Positions 1 through 8,930 of a stretch of DNA of 44,685 nt are shown one piece after another. The stretch lies in contig NZ_VIDQ01000063.1 in NCBI RefSeq assembly GCF_009760915.1, positions 1 through 44,685 on the forward strand, read 5' to 3'. Under the pieces are notes generated by a model. That model was not told where the DNA came from. It searched no databases and was given only the letters and a program-made list of their open reading frames with translations. A program made the position numbers and the translations under genes. The first letter of the stretch is position 1. Each line of letters starts with the position of its first letter. This DNA comes from Azohydromonas aeria. Lineage in GTDB: Bacteria; Pseudomonadota; Gammaproteobacteria; Burkholderiales; Burkholderiaceae_C.

Positions 1-1560
<1,560 letters not shown>

Positions 1561-1561
<1 letters not shown>

Positions 1562-2388
1562 CACGACGCGGGCAGCCAGTCCCTGAGCAGCGCCGTGGTG
1601 CGCGCGGCCTGGCTGAGGTGCGGGCAGTGGCCGGCGGCGTCGATCATTTCCAGCCGGCTGCCGCGCAGGTGCTCGTGCAGCCAGTGCCCGACCGACACCG
1701 GCACCACCACGTCGCCGGTGCACTGCACCAGCAGCGCGGGCACCTGCACCTGCGGCATCAGCGCGCGGTGGTCGCCCAGGAACACCAGCCGCGCCAGGCG
1801 CTGCGTGGTCCAGGGATCGCTGGCGGCGAAGCTGGCCTCGACCTCGGCCAGCAGCTCGGGCTGGCTCGGGTCGCTGAGCGCCATCGGCGCCATGAACTGG
1901 GCCCAGCCGAGCATGCTGCGCTCCATCATGGCCAGCACGCCTTCGAGGTCCTCGCGGTCGAAGCCGCCCTCGTAGCCGGGCAGGTTCTCGTAGCAGGGCG
2001 AGGCCGTGAGCAGCGCCAGCCGCTCGAAGCGCCCGGGCTGCGCCAGGCTGGCCAGCAGCGCGATCATCGCGCCCACCGAGTGCCCGACCACCGACACCTG
2101 CTCCAGCGCCAGCGCGTCGCAGATGTCGAGCAGGTCGCGCGCGTAGCCGTACAGGCTGCCGTGGCGGCCTTCGTCGTAGCCCTGCGCCGCGGCGGCGCTG
2201 CAGCCGGCGTGGTCGAACACCACCACGCGGTGCGTGGCCTCGAAGGCCGGCGCCACGAGGCGCCAGGCGCGCTGGTCGAAGCCCAGCCCGTGCGAGAACA
2301 GCAAGGCGCGCTCGCCGCGCCCGCTCACGCGCACGCGGTGGCGCTGCAGAACGTCCTGGCTCAAGGTCCGTCTCCAACACTCATTCAT
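1561..2388 (-). CDS. RsbQ-like alpha/beta hydrolase (RsbQ/KAI2/D14 group)
   Basis: This is a 275-residue serine hydrolase of the family that includes Bacillus RsbQ and the plant receptors D14 and KAI2. The nucleophile elbow GHSVGAM places Ser at ~104. The acid is Asp ~226 in QCTGD, and the base is His ~254 in GHCPHLS. The segments ASPCYEN, GWAQFMAPM and GDHR are also typical of RsbQ. In B. subtilis, RsbQ is required for the PAS domain of RsbP to respond to energy stress. Here the gene overlaps a PAS histidine kinase by four bases, so the same sensing logic probably feeds a phosphorelay (inference). The ATG at 2388 has no clear ribosome site. A TTG eight codons inside is preceded by GGAG at a good distance and is an alternative start. 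The substrate is unknown. Confidence 0.88.
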
Positions 2389-2593
2389 GGATGCCGTCGA
2401 TGGTAGGCGCGCCGCCCCGGGCCGCCCCCCTGCAGGCGCAAGACCCTGCCCATGCCGGCACGGAAAAAGGCGCGTTCTTGATCGAAGTCAGGCACGGTGC
2501 AGCGCGTGCCCCGGGGAGGAAGGCCACTTGCTGGAGCCGCCGACGCCCGCCGCGGCGGGCCTGCGCGGTGGCAAGACCCAAGGAGAACTCCCC

Positions 2594-3607
2594 ATGAACG
2601 TCCTCGTTACCGGGGGCACCGGCTACATCGGCAGCCTCACCAGCGTGCAGCTGCTGGGCGCGGGGCTGCGCCCGGTGCTGCTCGACAACCTGTGCAACAG
2701 CAAGGCGGCGGTGCTGGAGCGCATCGAGCGCGTGGCCGGCGTGCGGCCGCGCTTCATCGACGGCGACATCCGCGACCGCGCGCTGCTCGACCGCGTGCTG
2801 CGCGAGGAGGGCATCGACAGTGTCATCCACTTCGCCGGGCTCAAAGCCGTGGGCGAGTCGGTGGAGATGCCGCTGGCCTACTACGACAACAACGTCAACG
2901 GCACCCTGGTGCTGCTGCAGGCGCTGCGCGAGGCGCGCGTGCGCACGCTGGTGTTCAGCTCCTCGGCCACCGTCTACGGCGACGCGCAGGTGATGCCGCT
3001 GCGCGAGGACGCGCCCACCAGCGCCACCAACCCCTACGGGCGCAGCAAGCTCATGGTCGAGCAGATCCTGGCCGACCTGGCGGCGTCGGACCCGTCGTGG
3101 TCGCTGACGGCGCTGCGCTACTTCAATCCGGTGGGCGCGCACCCCAGCGGCCTCATGGGCGAGGACCCGCAGGGCATTCCCAACAACCTCATGCCCTACA
3201 TCGCGCAGGTGGCGGTGGGCCGGCGCGAGAAGCTGCGCGTCTTCGGCAACGACTACCCCACGCCCGACGGCACCGGCGTGCGCGACTACATCCACGTGCT
3301 CGACCTGGCCGACGGCCACCTTGCCGCGCTGCGCCACGGCCACGGCCGGCCGGGCCTGCACGTCTTCAACCTCGGCACGGGACAGGGCCACAGCGTGCTG
3401 GAGATGCTGCAGGCCTTCGGCCGCGCCTGCGGCAAGACGCTGGCGCACGAGATCGCGTCGCGCCGCCCCGGCGACGTCGCCAGCTGCTGGGCCGACCCGG
3501 CGCACGCCGAGAGCACGCTGGGCTGGCGCGCGCGGCGCAGCCTCGACGAGATGTGCGCCGACACCTGGCGCTGGCAGTCGATGAATCCTGAGGGGTATCC
3601 CGGATGA
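2594..3607 (+). CDS. galE: UDP-glucose 4-epimerase
   Basis: GalE interconverts UDP-galactose and UDP-glucose in the cytoplasm using bound NAD. The 337-residue product is the usual family length. It has the Rossmann motif TGGTGYIG at residues 6-13, the catalytic Ser ~124 (FSSSATVYG) and the YxxxK pair Tyr148/Lys152 (NPYGRSK). RYFNPVGAHPSG and the DYIHVLDLADGH motif are further GalE signatures. The start is set by AAGGAG at 2580-2585. The stop overlaps the galT start (ATGA), so the two form a two-gene Leloir operon. No galactokinase gene is visible nearby, so the pair may serve cell-surface sugar synthesis as much as galactose use (inference). Confidence 0.97.
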   Translation: MNVLVTGGTGYIGSLTSVQLLGAGLRPVLLDNLCNSKAAVLERIERVAGVRPRFIDGDIRDRALLDRVLREEGIDSVIHFAGLKAVGESVEMPLAYYDNNVNGTLVLLQALREARVRTLVFSSSATVYGDAQVMPLREDAPTSATNPYGRSKLMVEQILADLAASDPSWSLTALRYFNPVGAHPSGLMGEDPQGIPNNLMPYIAQVAVGRREKLRVFGNDYPTPDGTGVRDYIHVLDLADGHLAALRHGHGRPGLHVFNLGTGQGHSVLEMLQAFGRACGKTLAHEIASRRPGDVASCWADPAHAESTLGWRARRSLDEMCADTWRWQSMNPEGYPG

Positions 3608-4644
3608 GCCTGAACTTCGACCCCACCGAGCATTCGCACCGCCGCCGCAACGCGCTCACCGGGCGCTGGGTGCTGGTTTCGCCGCACCGCGCCAAGCGGC
3701 CCTGGCAGGGCCGCCAGGAAGCGCCGGCCACGGCCGAGCTGCCGAGCTACGACCCGGGCTGCTACCTGTGCCCGGGCAACCAGCGCGTCAGCGGCGAACG
3801 CAACCCCGACTACGCCGGCACCTACGTGTTCACCAACGACCACGCGGCGCTGCTGCCCCAGGTGCCCGACGCGCCGCCGGGCGACGCGCTCCACCAGATC
3901 CAGGCCGCACGCGGCACCAGCCGCGTGCTGTGCTTCTCGCCGGACCACGGGCGCACGCTGCCGGAGATGACGGTCGAGGCCATCACCGGCGTGGTCGATG
4001 CGTGGTGCGAGCAGAGCGCCGAGCTGGGCCGCGACTGGGCCTGGGTGCAGGTGTTCGAGAACAAGGGCGAGCTCATGGGCTGCTCGCAGCCGCACCCGCA
4101 CGGCCAGATCTGGGCCACCGGCTTCGTGCCCGACGAGCCGGCGATGGAGGACGTGCAGCAGCGCGCGTACTTCACCGAGACCGGCCGGCCGCTGCTGCTG
4201 GACGTGGTGCAGGCCGAGGAGGCGTCGGGCGAGCGCGTGGTGCTGCGCACCGCGCACTGGCTGGCGGTGGTGCCGTTCTGGGCCACCTGGCCCTTCGAGA
4301 CGCTGCTGCTGCCGCGCTTTCCGGTGCAGCGGCTGCCGCAGCTGGAGGCCGCGCAGCGCGCCGACCTGGCGTTGGCGCTCAAGCAGCTGACCTCGCGCTA
4401 CGACAACCTGTTCCAGTGCCCGTTCCCGTACTCGATGGGCTGGCACGGCGCGCCCTTCGACGCGCGTGATCCCGCCCCGTGGCAGCTGCACGCGCACTTC
4501 TACCCGCCGCTGCTGCGCTCGGCGACGGTGCGCAAGTTCATGGTGGGCTTCGAGATGCTGGCCGAGGCGCAGCGCGACCTCACGCCCGAGCAGGCCGCCG
4601 AGCGGCTGCGCGCCCAAAGCGACCGGCACTACAGCGGGCGCTAA
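3604..4644 (+). CDS. galT: Galactose-1-phosphate uridylyltransferase
   Basis: GalT transfers UMP from UDP-glucose to galactose-1-phosphate through a uridylyl-histidine intermediate. The product has 346 residues, matching the E. coli type. The active-site motif QPHPHGQ spans residues 162-168, with His166 as the nucleophile at the same residue number as in E. coli as I recall it. Other family signatures are the N-terminal RRNALTGRWVLVSPHR, the CYLCPGN segment with Cys residues of the metal site, and a C-terminal GWHGAPF and LHAHFYPPLLRSATVRKFMVGFEML. The start codon overlaps the galE stop by four bases. A strong hairpin follows the stop codon. Confidence 0.97.
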   Translation: MSLNFDPTEHSHRRRNALTGRWVLVSPHRAKRPWQGRQEAPATAELPSYDPGCYLCPGNQRVSGERNPDYAGTYVFTNDHAALLPQVPDAPPGDALHQIQAARGTSRVLCFSPDHGRTLPEMTVEAITGVVDAWCEQSAELGRDWAWVQVFENKGELMGCSQPHPHGQIWATGFVPDEPAMEDVQQRAYFTETGRPLLLDVVQAEEASGERVVLRTAHWLAVVPFWATWPFETLLLPRFPVQRLPQLEAAQRADLALALKQLTSRYDNLFQCPFPYSMGWHGAPFDARDPAPWQLHAHFYPPLLRSATVRKFMVGFEMLAEAQRDLTPEQAAERLRAQSDRHYSGR

Positions 4645-4652
4645 AAACAGGC

Positions 4653-4688
4653 GCTGAAACGAAAACCGCCGCCCGGGTGGGCGGCGGT
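4653..4688 (-). terminator. Intrinsic terminator between convergent genes
   Basis: A perfect 10-bp stem lies at 4665-4674 (ACCGCCGCCC) and 4679-4688 (GGGCGGCGGT), with a 4-base GGGT loop. Read on the minus strand it is followed by TTTTCGTTT, a good U-tract, so it fits best as the terminator of the minus-strand Tat-signal gene. On the plus strand it lies 20 bases after galT without a U-tract and may act there more weakly. Confidence 0.7.
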
Positions 4689-4772
4689 GCGTGAATCCTC
4701 CCTGGAATCCGGCGCGGCGCGGGCGGTGGCCTTGCCGTGCCGGCCGCCCTGGCGCGGGGCGGTCGCCTCGCG

Positions 4773-5069
4773 TCAGCGTCGGCCGAACAGGTTCCTCAGG
4801 AAGTTGCCGAGCCAGCCGCCGCCGTGGCGAGGGCCGTCGTCCACGCGACCCGGGCCAAAACCGCGGCCCGGCCTGTCGTTGCCGGGGCGCCCGCCCGGAC
4901 CCGGGGCGGGGCCCGCGCCGCCTGGGCCGCCGCCGCCGGTCTTGGGCGGTTCCGGCTTGACCGATCCGGCCTTGGCGAACTCGGGCGCCACCGCCATCGT
5001 CAGGATCGCGGGCGCGATGTACGCCCCCTTCTTCACGAAATCCCGCCGGGAATTGTTGGGTTCCGTCAC
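4773..5069 (-). CDS. Small secreted Gly/Pro-rich protein with Tat-type signal
   Basis: I do not recognise a named family. From the GTG at 5069 the product is 98 residues. That start is chosen because GAGGAGG ends about five bases upstream; an upstream in-frame ATG at 5126 would add 19 residues. The N-terminus holds a twin-arginine motif, SRRDFVK, then a hydrophobic stretch and an AKA-GS cleavage-like site, so folded export by the Tat system is likely (inference). The mature part is a low-complexity Gly/Pro/Arg linker ending in a short amphipathic tail, WLGNFLRNLFGRR. There are no Cys residues and no catalytic motif. It could be a cell-envelope structural peptide, a cofactor-binding precursor or a peptide-modification substrate. 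Codon use matches its neighbours. Confidence 0.62.
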   Translation of the reverse strand: MTEPNNSRRDFVKKGAYIAPAILTMAVAPEFAKAGSVKPEPPKTGGGGPGGAGPAPGPGGRPGNDRPGRGFGPGRVDDGPRHGGGWLGNFLRNLFGRR

Positions 5070-5281
5070 TTCCACCTCCTCAATGGATGCTTCCTGGGTC
5101 GGCCGTCGCATGCACACGGCTGGCACGAAGCGCGATGCACGCCCCCGGCCGGTCGCGTGGCACGCGGGGTCCGGGGCGCGGGAGGTTGGATGGCAACGGG
5201 GTCGCCCGCGCTCCCTTCGCGGCGGCCCGTGTCACGGGGGTCTTTTCCGGGGCGCCGGCCCGCGCGGGCGGGGGCGGCGCC

Positions 5282-6706
5282 TCAGGACGCGGCCTTGATC
5301 GCCGGCGCGTCTTCGGGCAGGGCGCGCGTGCCGACGCCGGCGCCGATGCGCACGCGCCGCCCCGGATGCGAGGCCGGCAGGCGCGCTCCGCGCCCGAACA
5401 GCTGCTCGCGCAGCGTGCCCTCGACGTAGCTTTCGGCGTAGCGCCCTCTTTGCTGCAATTCCGGCACCACCAGCTCGACCACGTCGCGCAGCGTCTCGTG
5501 CGCCAGGGCGTAGCTGAGGTTGAAGCCATCGATGCCGGCGCTGTCGGCCCACTGCTCCAGTTGGTCGGCCACCTGCGCCGGCGAGCCGACGATGACCGGC
5601 CCGCGCCCGCCCAGGCCGATGAAGCGCGCGGCCTCGCCCACGGTCCAGCGCCGTCCCGGCTGCGCCTGCGTGAAGGCGGACAGCGCGGTGCGCTCGGCGC
5701 TGGTGGCCACGTCTTCGATGGGCGCGTGGCGCGGATGGCGGCTGAAGTCGATGCCGGTCCAGCCCGAGAGCAGTGCCAGCGCGCCTTCCACGTCCACGTG
5801 GCGCAGCAGGTCCATGTGCTTGTCCTGCGCCTCGGCCGAGGTCGGCGCGGTGATGACCAGCGCCTGCGCGTAGACCAGCGCGTCCTCGCGCGCGCGTCCG
5901 GCGGCGATCAGGCCCTGGCGCAGCTGCTCGACCTGGCGGCGCACGGTGGCGATGGTGGGCGCGCTCAGGAACACCGCCTCGGCATGCTGCGCCGCCAGCC
6001 GCGTGGCGCGCGCCGACAGCCCGGCCTGCACCTGCAGCAGCGGCGTGCGCTGCGGCGAGGGCGCGCACAGGTGGATGCCGGGCACGTCGAAGTGGCGGCC
6101 GTGGTGGGCGATCGGGTGCACGCGCGACGCGTCGGTGTAGAGGCCGCCGGCGCGGTCGCGGCGCACCGCGTCCTCTTCCCAGCTCGCTTCCCAGAGCTTG
6201 TAGACCACCTCCAGGAATTCCTCGGCCAGCGCGTGGCGCTCGTCGGGCGCGGGCGGCTGCGCCAGGCCCAGGTTGCGGTCGGCGCTGTCGAAGCAGCGTG
6301 TGGTGACGTTCCAGCCGATGCGGCCCTTGGTGAGATGGTCCAGCGTGGACAGCCGCCGCGCGAACAGGTACGGATGCTCGTAGGCCACCGAGCAGGTCAC
6401 GCCGAAGCCCAGGTGCCGCGTGGCCTGCGCCATCAGCGGCACCAGCGCCAGCGGGTCGTTGACGGGCACCTGCACGCCGTGGCGCAGCGCCGACTCGGGG
6501 CTGCCGGCATGCAGGTCGTTGACGCCCAGCACGTCGGCGAAGAGCACGCCGTCGAAGCCGCCGCGCTCCAGCAGCTGGGCCAGCTCGACCCAGTGTTCGG
6601 GCTCGGTGTAGCGGTGCGAGGTGTCGCGCGGATGGCGCCACAGCCCGGGCGCCTGGTGCGAGGCCGCGTTCATCTCGAACGCGTTGAAGCGGATGCGGCG
6701 CGCCAT
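5282..6706 (-). CDS. NtaA/SnaA/DszA-family FMN-dependent monooxygenase
   Basis: This is a 474-residue flavin monooxygenase of the bacterial luciferase-like superfamily, in the clade of nitrilotriacetate (NtaA), pristinamycin (SnaA) and dibenzothiophene-sulfone (DszA) enzymes. These use FMNH2 supplied by a separate reductase. Typical landmarks are the N-terminal FNAFEMN, the FADVLGVND segment, SVAYEHPYLFARRLSTLDHLTKGRIGWNVTT (a clade hallmark at residues ~125-155), and the C-terminal GFNLSYALAHETLRDVVELVVPELQQRGRY. The substrate cannot be told from sequence; sulfur- or nitrogen-scavenging roles are common in the group. The ATG at 6706 has no strong ribosome site. A 9-bp tandem repeat begins 33 bp upstream. 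No flavin reductase gene is adjacent. Confidence 0.9.
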   Translation of the reverse strand: MARRIRFNAFEMNAASHQAPGLWRHPRDTSHRYTEPEHWVELAQLLERGGFDGVLFADVLGVNDLHAGSPESALRHGVQVPVNDPLALVPLMAQATRHLGFGVTCSVAYEHPYLFARRLSTLDHLTKGRIGWNVTTRCFDSADRNLGLAQPPAPDERHALAEEFLEVVYKLWEASWEEDAVRRDRAGGLYTDASRVHPIAHHGRHFDVPGIHLCAPSPQRTPLLQVQAGLSARATRLAAQHAEAVFLSAPTIATVRRQVEQLRQGLIAAGRAREDALVYAQALVITAPTSAEAQDKHMDLLRHVDVEGALALLSGWTGIDFSRHPRHAPIEDVATSAERTALSAFTQAQPGRRWTVGEAARFIGLGGRGPVIVGSPAQVADQLEQWADSAGIDGFNLSYALAHETLRDVVELVVPELQQRGRYAESYVEGTLREQLFGRGARLPASHPGRRVRIGAGVGTRALPEDAPAIKAAS

Positions 6707-6739
6707 GGCGGGGCTTCAGGCGCAAAGGCGGCGCTGGTC

Positions 6740-6802
6740 GCGGGAACAGCGGGAACAGCGGGAACAGCGGGAACGGCAGGAACGGCAGGAACGGCAGGAA
6801 CG
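6740..6802. repeat. 9-bp minisatellite, 7 copies
   Basis: Seven tandem 9-mers run head to tail: three GCGGGAACA, one GCGGGAACG and three GCAGGAACG. The array lies in the presumed leader of the minus-strand flavin monooxygenase gene, ending 33 bp before its ATG. The graded variants (two base changes spread as blocks) suggest expansion by slippage. It lies outside any supported reading frame. Confidence 0.9.
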
Positions 6803-6836
6803 GCGGCAGGAGGAGGAAGGCATTGCGGACTTCATG

Positions 6837-6852
6837 GTGGCTTGCAAGCCAC
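6837..6852. repeat. Perfect 16-bp palindrome upstream of the flavin monooxygenase
   Basis: GTGGCTTGCAAGCCAC is a perfect 16-bp palindrome about 130 bp upstream of the minus-strand monooxygenase start, between the minisatellite and a second palindrome. It could be a regulator operator or a cruciform/transcript hairpin. No protein can be named. Confidence 0.6.
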
Positions 6853-6855
6853 TCT

Positions 6856-6873
6856 AGGCATGCCGGCATGCCT
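6856..6873. repeat. Perfect 18-bp palindrome upstream of the flavin monooxygenase
   Basis: AGGCATGCCGGCATGCCT is a perfect 18-bp palindrome three bases from the preceding one. It lies in the gap between the end of the GNAT gene (6936, minus) and the monooxygenase start. It has no U-tract on either side, so a terminator is unlikely and an operator is possible. Confidence 0.6.
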
Positions 6874-6935
6874 GAATCGCAACCAAATCCCGGCTTTGTG
6901 ATGCGGGTGTTGCACCGTGTGGCCTGAACCCACGT

Positions 6936-8165
6936 TCAGGCGGGGGGCTGGCCGGACTTGAACGGGTTGCGCTCGCGCAGCTCGTCCACGTAGTCCTGCA
7001 TGCCCGCGCCCTCGCGCGCCAGGAAGTCCGCCACGGCGCCGGCGAAGCGGTCGTCGGCCAGCCAGTGCGCCGACTGCGTGCGTACCGGCAGCAGCCCGCG
7101 CGCCATCTTGTGCTCGCCCTGCGCGCCGCCCTCGAAGGCGACGTAGCCGTGCTCGATGCACCAGCGCAGCGGCTGGTAGTAGCAGGCGTCGAAATGCAGG
7201 CAGGGCACGTGCTCGACGCTGCCCCAGTAGCGGCCGTAGGCGCGCCGGCGCGCCGGGTCCAGCGCCACCAGCGAGGCGGCCACGGGCTCGCCCTGCGGGC
7301 CGCCGCGCCGCGCCGCGAACAGCAGCCAGTTCTGCGCCATGGTGCGCGCCATGTCCCGGAAGAAGCCGCGCTCCAGGTACGGCATGGAGCCGTGCGCCCG
7401 GTAGGTCAGGGTGTAGCAGCGGTAGAAGAAGTCCCAGAGGTCCTCGCTGATGGCGCCGCCCTCGTGCGCGGTGAAGACGATGCCGGCCTCGGCCACGCGG
7501 CGCTGTTCCTGGGCGATCTTCTTGCGCTTTTCGCGCTGCAGGCTGGCCAGGAAATCCTCGAAGCGGGTCCAGGGCGCCTCGGCCGGCTGGGTCCAGTGGA
7601 ACTGCACGCCCTCGCGCAGCATCCAGCCCGCGCGCTCCAGCGCGGCGGCGTCGGGCCCGTCCATGAACAGCAGGTGCGCCGACGACAGCTTCTCCCGTTG
7701 CGCCAGCGCCAGCAGCGCCCGCGCCAGCAGCGCGCGCACCGCGTCGTCGCGCGCCAGCAGCCGCGTGCCCGGCACGGGCGTGAAGGGCACGGCCGCGAGC
7801 AGCTTGGGGTAGTAGGCCAGGCCGTGGCGGCGGTAGGCGTCGGCCCAGGCCCAGTCGAACACGTACTCGCCGTAGGAGTGGGACTTCAGGTACAGCGGCA
7901 CGCCGCCCAGCAGCGTGCCGTCCGCGTCTTCCACGGTCATGAAGCAGGGCGCCCAGCCGGTGGCGCGCACGGCGGACTTCGAGCGGTGCAGCGCCGCCAG
8001 GTAGGCCCACTGCATGAACGGCGTGGGCGCGGCCTGCCGGGCCAGCAGCGCGTCCCAGGCGGCGGCGTCGAGGCCGGCGGGGTCGTCGTGCAGGCGGATC
8101 ACGTGCCCGTCCTGGGCAGGCGGGGCGGGGGACTGGAGCGGGTTGCGGTCGCGGTAAGAGGCCAT
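6936..8165 (-). CDS. GNAT-fold N-acetyltransferase of the COG3146 (FemAB-like) family
   Basis: This is a 409-residue cytoplasmic protein of the COG3146/DUF482 type, with two tandem GNAT folds as in FemAB-like aminoacyl/acyl transferases. Family signatures include PFMQWAYLAALHRSKS near the N-terminus, GGVPLYLKSHSYGEYVFDWAWADAYRRHG and YYPKLLAAVPFTPVPGTRLL in the first half, LQREKRKKIAQEQRRV in the middle, and LHFDACYYQPLRWCIEHG with GAQGEHKMARG near the C-terminus. The substrate is unknown for the family. The ATG at 8165 is the first that places the family N-terminus. No clear ribosome site is visible, and a GTG about 27 codons inside is a less likely alternative. A small hairpin (6923-6940) overlaps the stop codon. 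Confidence 0.88.
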   Translation of the reverse strand: MASYRDRNPLQSPAPPAQDGHVIRLHDDPAGLDAAAWDALLARQAAPTPFMQWAYLAALHRSKSAVRATGWAPCFMTVEDADGTLLGGVPLYLKSHSYGEYVFDWAWADAYRRHGLAYYPKLLAAVPFTPVPGTRLLARDDAVRALLARALLALAQREKLSSAHLLFMDGPDAAALERAGWMLREGVQFHWTQPAEAPWTRFEDFLASLQREKRKKIAQEQRRVAEAGIVFTAHEGGAISEDLWDFFYRCYTLTYRAHGSMPYLERGFFRDMARTMAQNWLLFAARRGGPQGEPVAASLVALDPARRRAYGRYWGSVEHVPCLHFDACYYQPLRWCIEHGYVAFEGGAQGEHKMARGLLPVRTQSAHWLADDRFAGAVADFLAREGAGMQDYVDELRERNPFKSGQPPA

Positions 8166-8272
8166 GGGCTGCGATTCGACCGCAGCGGCGGCGTCCGTGC
8201 AGCGCGCCGGGAAAGTGTCCCGGCGAATGCCCGCCGCAAGCGGCAGCCGCGGTCGCAGGCCGTGTCCCCCGG

Positions 8273-8929
8273 CTACAGCGCCATCGCCACGCTCGCCGCC
8301 CCGGCCAGCACCAGGCTGGCGCCCCAGGCCGTCTCCAGGTCGATCCAGCTGCGCGACAGCGCCTTGAGGCCCAGCCAGCGGTACACCGACCAGGCGGCGG
8401 CCAGGCCCGTGGCGAACATGGCGCCGGTGTGCACGGCGGCCACCGTGGCGGCCGCCGCCAGCCCGGCCGACGCGGGCAGCGGCGCCTGCTGCGCCGCCGG
8501 CATGCACAGCCCCAGCGCGAAGGGCAGCAGCATCAGCCCGGCGCCGTGGGCCGTGGCCATCAGGAAGGACCACAGCGCCACCTGCGTCGGCCGCACCCGC
8601 GCCAGCGCGCGCGGGTGGCGCCGGTCGATCAGCCGCCAAACGCCGAAGGCCGCCACCAGCAAGCCGGCAGTGATGCGGATGGGCTGCTGCCACGCCAGCA
8701 GCGGGCTCAGCGCCGCGAACGGCAGCAGCACCACCGCCATGGCCAGCAGGTGCCCGGCGGCCAGCGGCGCCAGCGTGCCGAACACCGCCATGGAGCGGCG
8801 CGCCATCAGCCCGTTGGCCACGGCCAGCGGCCAGCCCATGGCCGGGTTCAGGCCGTGCCAGGCACCCAGCGCCGCCACGGCGGCCCAGAGCGCGCCGGCA
8901 TTGACGGCATTGACGGAAGCGGCATCCAA
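8273..8929 (-). CDS. Multi-pass membrane protein of unknown function
   Basis: This is a 218-residue hydrophobic protein with about six predicted membrane segments. Two conserved-looking motifs stand out: WHGLNPAMGW in the first segment and ATAHGAGLMLLPFALGLCMP near the middle. Each has a His beside a Gly-rich turn, which resembles the metal-binding HX(n) segments of NicO/HupE-type metal carriers, but I cannot place it in that family. It starts at a TTG one base after the stop of the methanethiol oxidase-like gene, so it is probably co-transcribed and translationally coupled. That pairing suggests a transport or cofactor (possibly metal) role for the neighbouring enzyme (inference). Confidence 0.75.
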   Translation of the reverse strand: MDAASVNAVNAGALWAAVAALGAWHGLNPAMGWPLAVANGLMARRSMAVFGTLAPLAAGHLLAMAVVLLPFAALSPLLAWQQPIRITAGLLVAAFGVWRLIDRRHPRALARVRPTQVALWSFLMATAHGAGLMLLPFALGLCMPAAQQAPLPASAGLAAAATVAAVHTGAMFATGLAAAWSVYRWLGLKALSRSWIDLETAWGASLVLAGAASVAMAL

Positions 8930-8930
8930 C

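Noticed and set aside
5251..5281. GC hairpin after the flavin monooxygenase stop
   Set aside because: Arms GGCGCCG and CGGCGCC do pair, but on the minus strand it is followed by an A-rich tract, not a U-tract, so it is not listed as a terminator.
6707..6869. N-terminal Pro/Leu/Phe repeat extension on the flavin monooxygenase
   Set aside because: The repeated peptide comes from translating the 9-bp minisatellite in a frame different from that of the enzyme. The family N-terminus starts at 6706.
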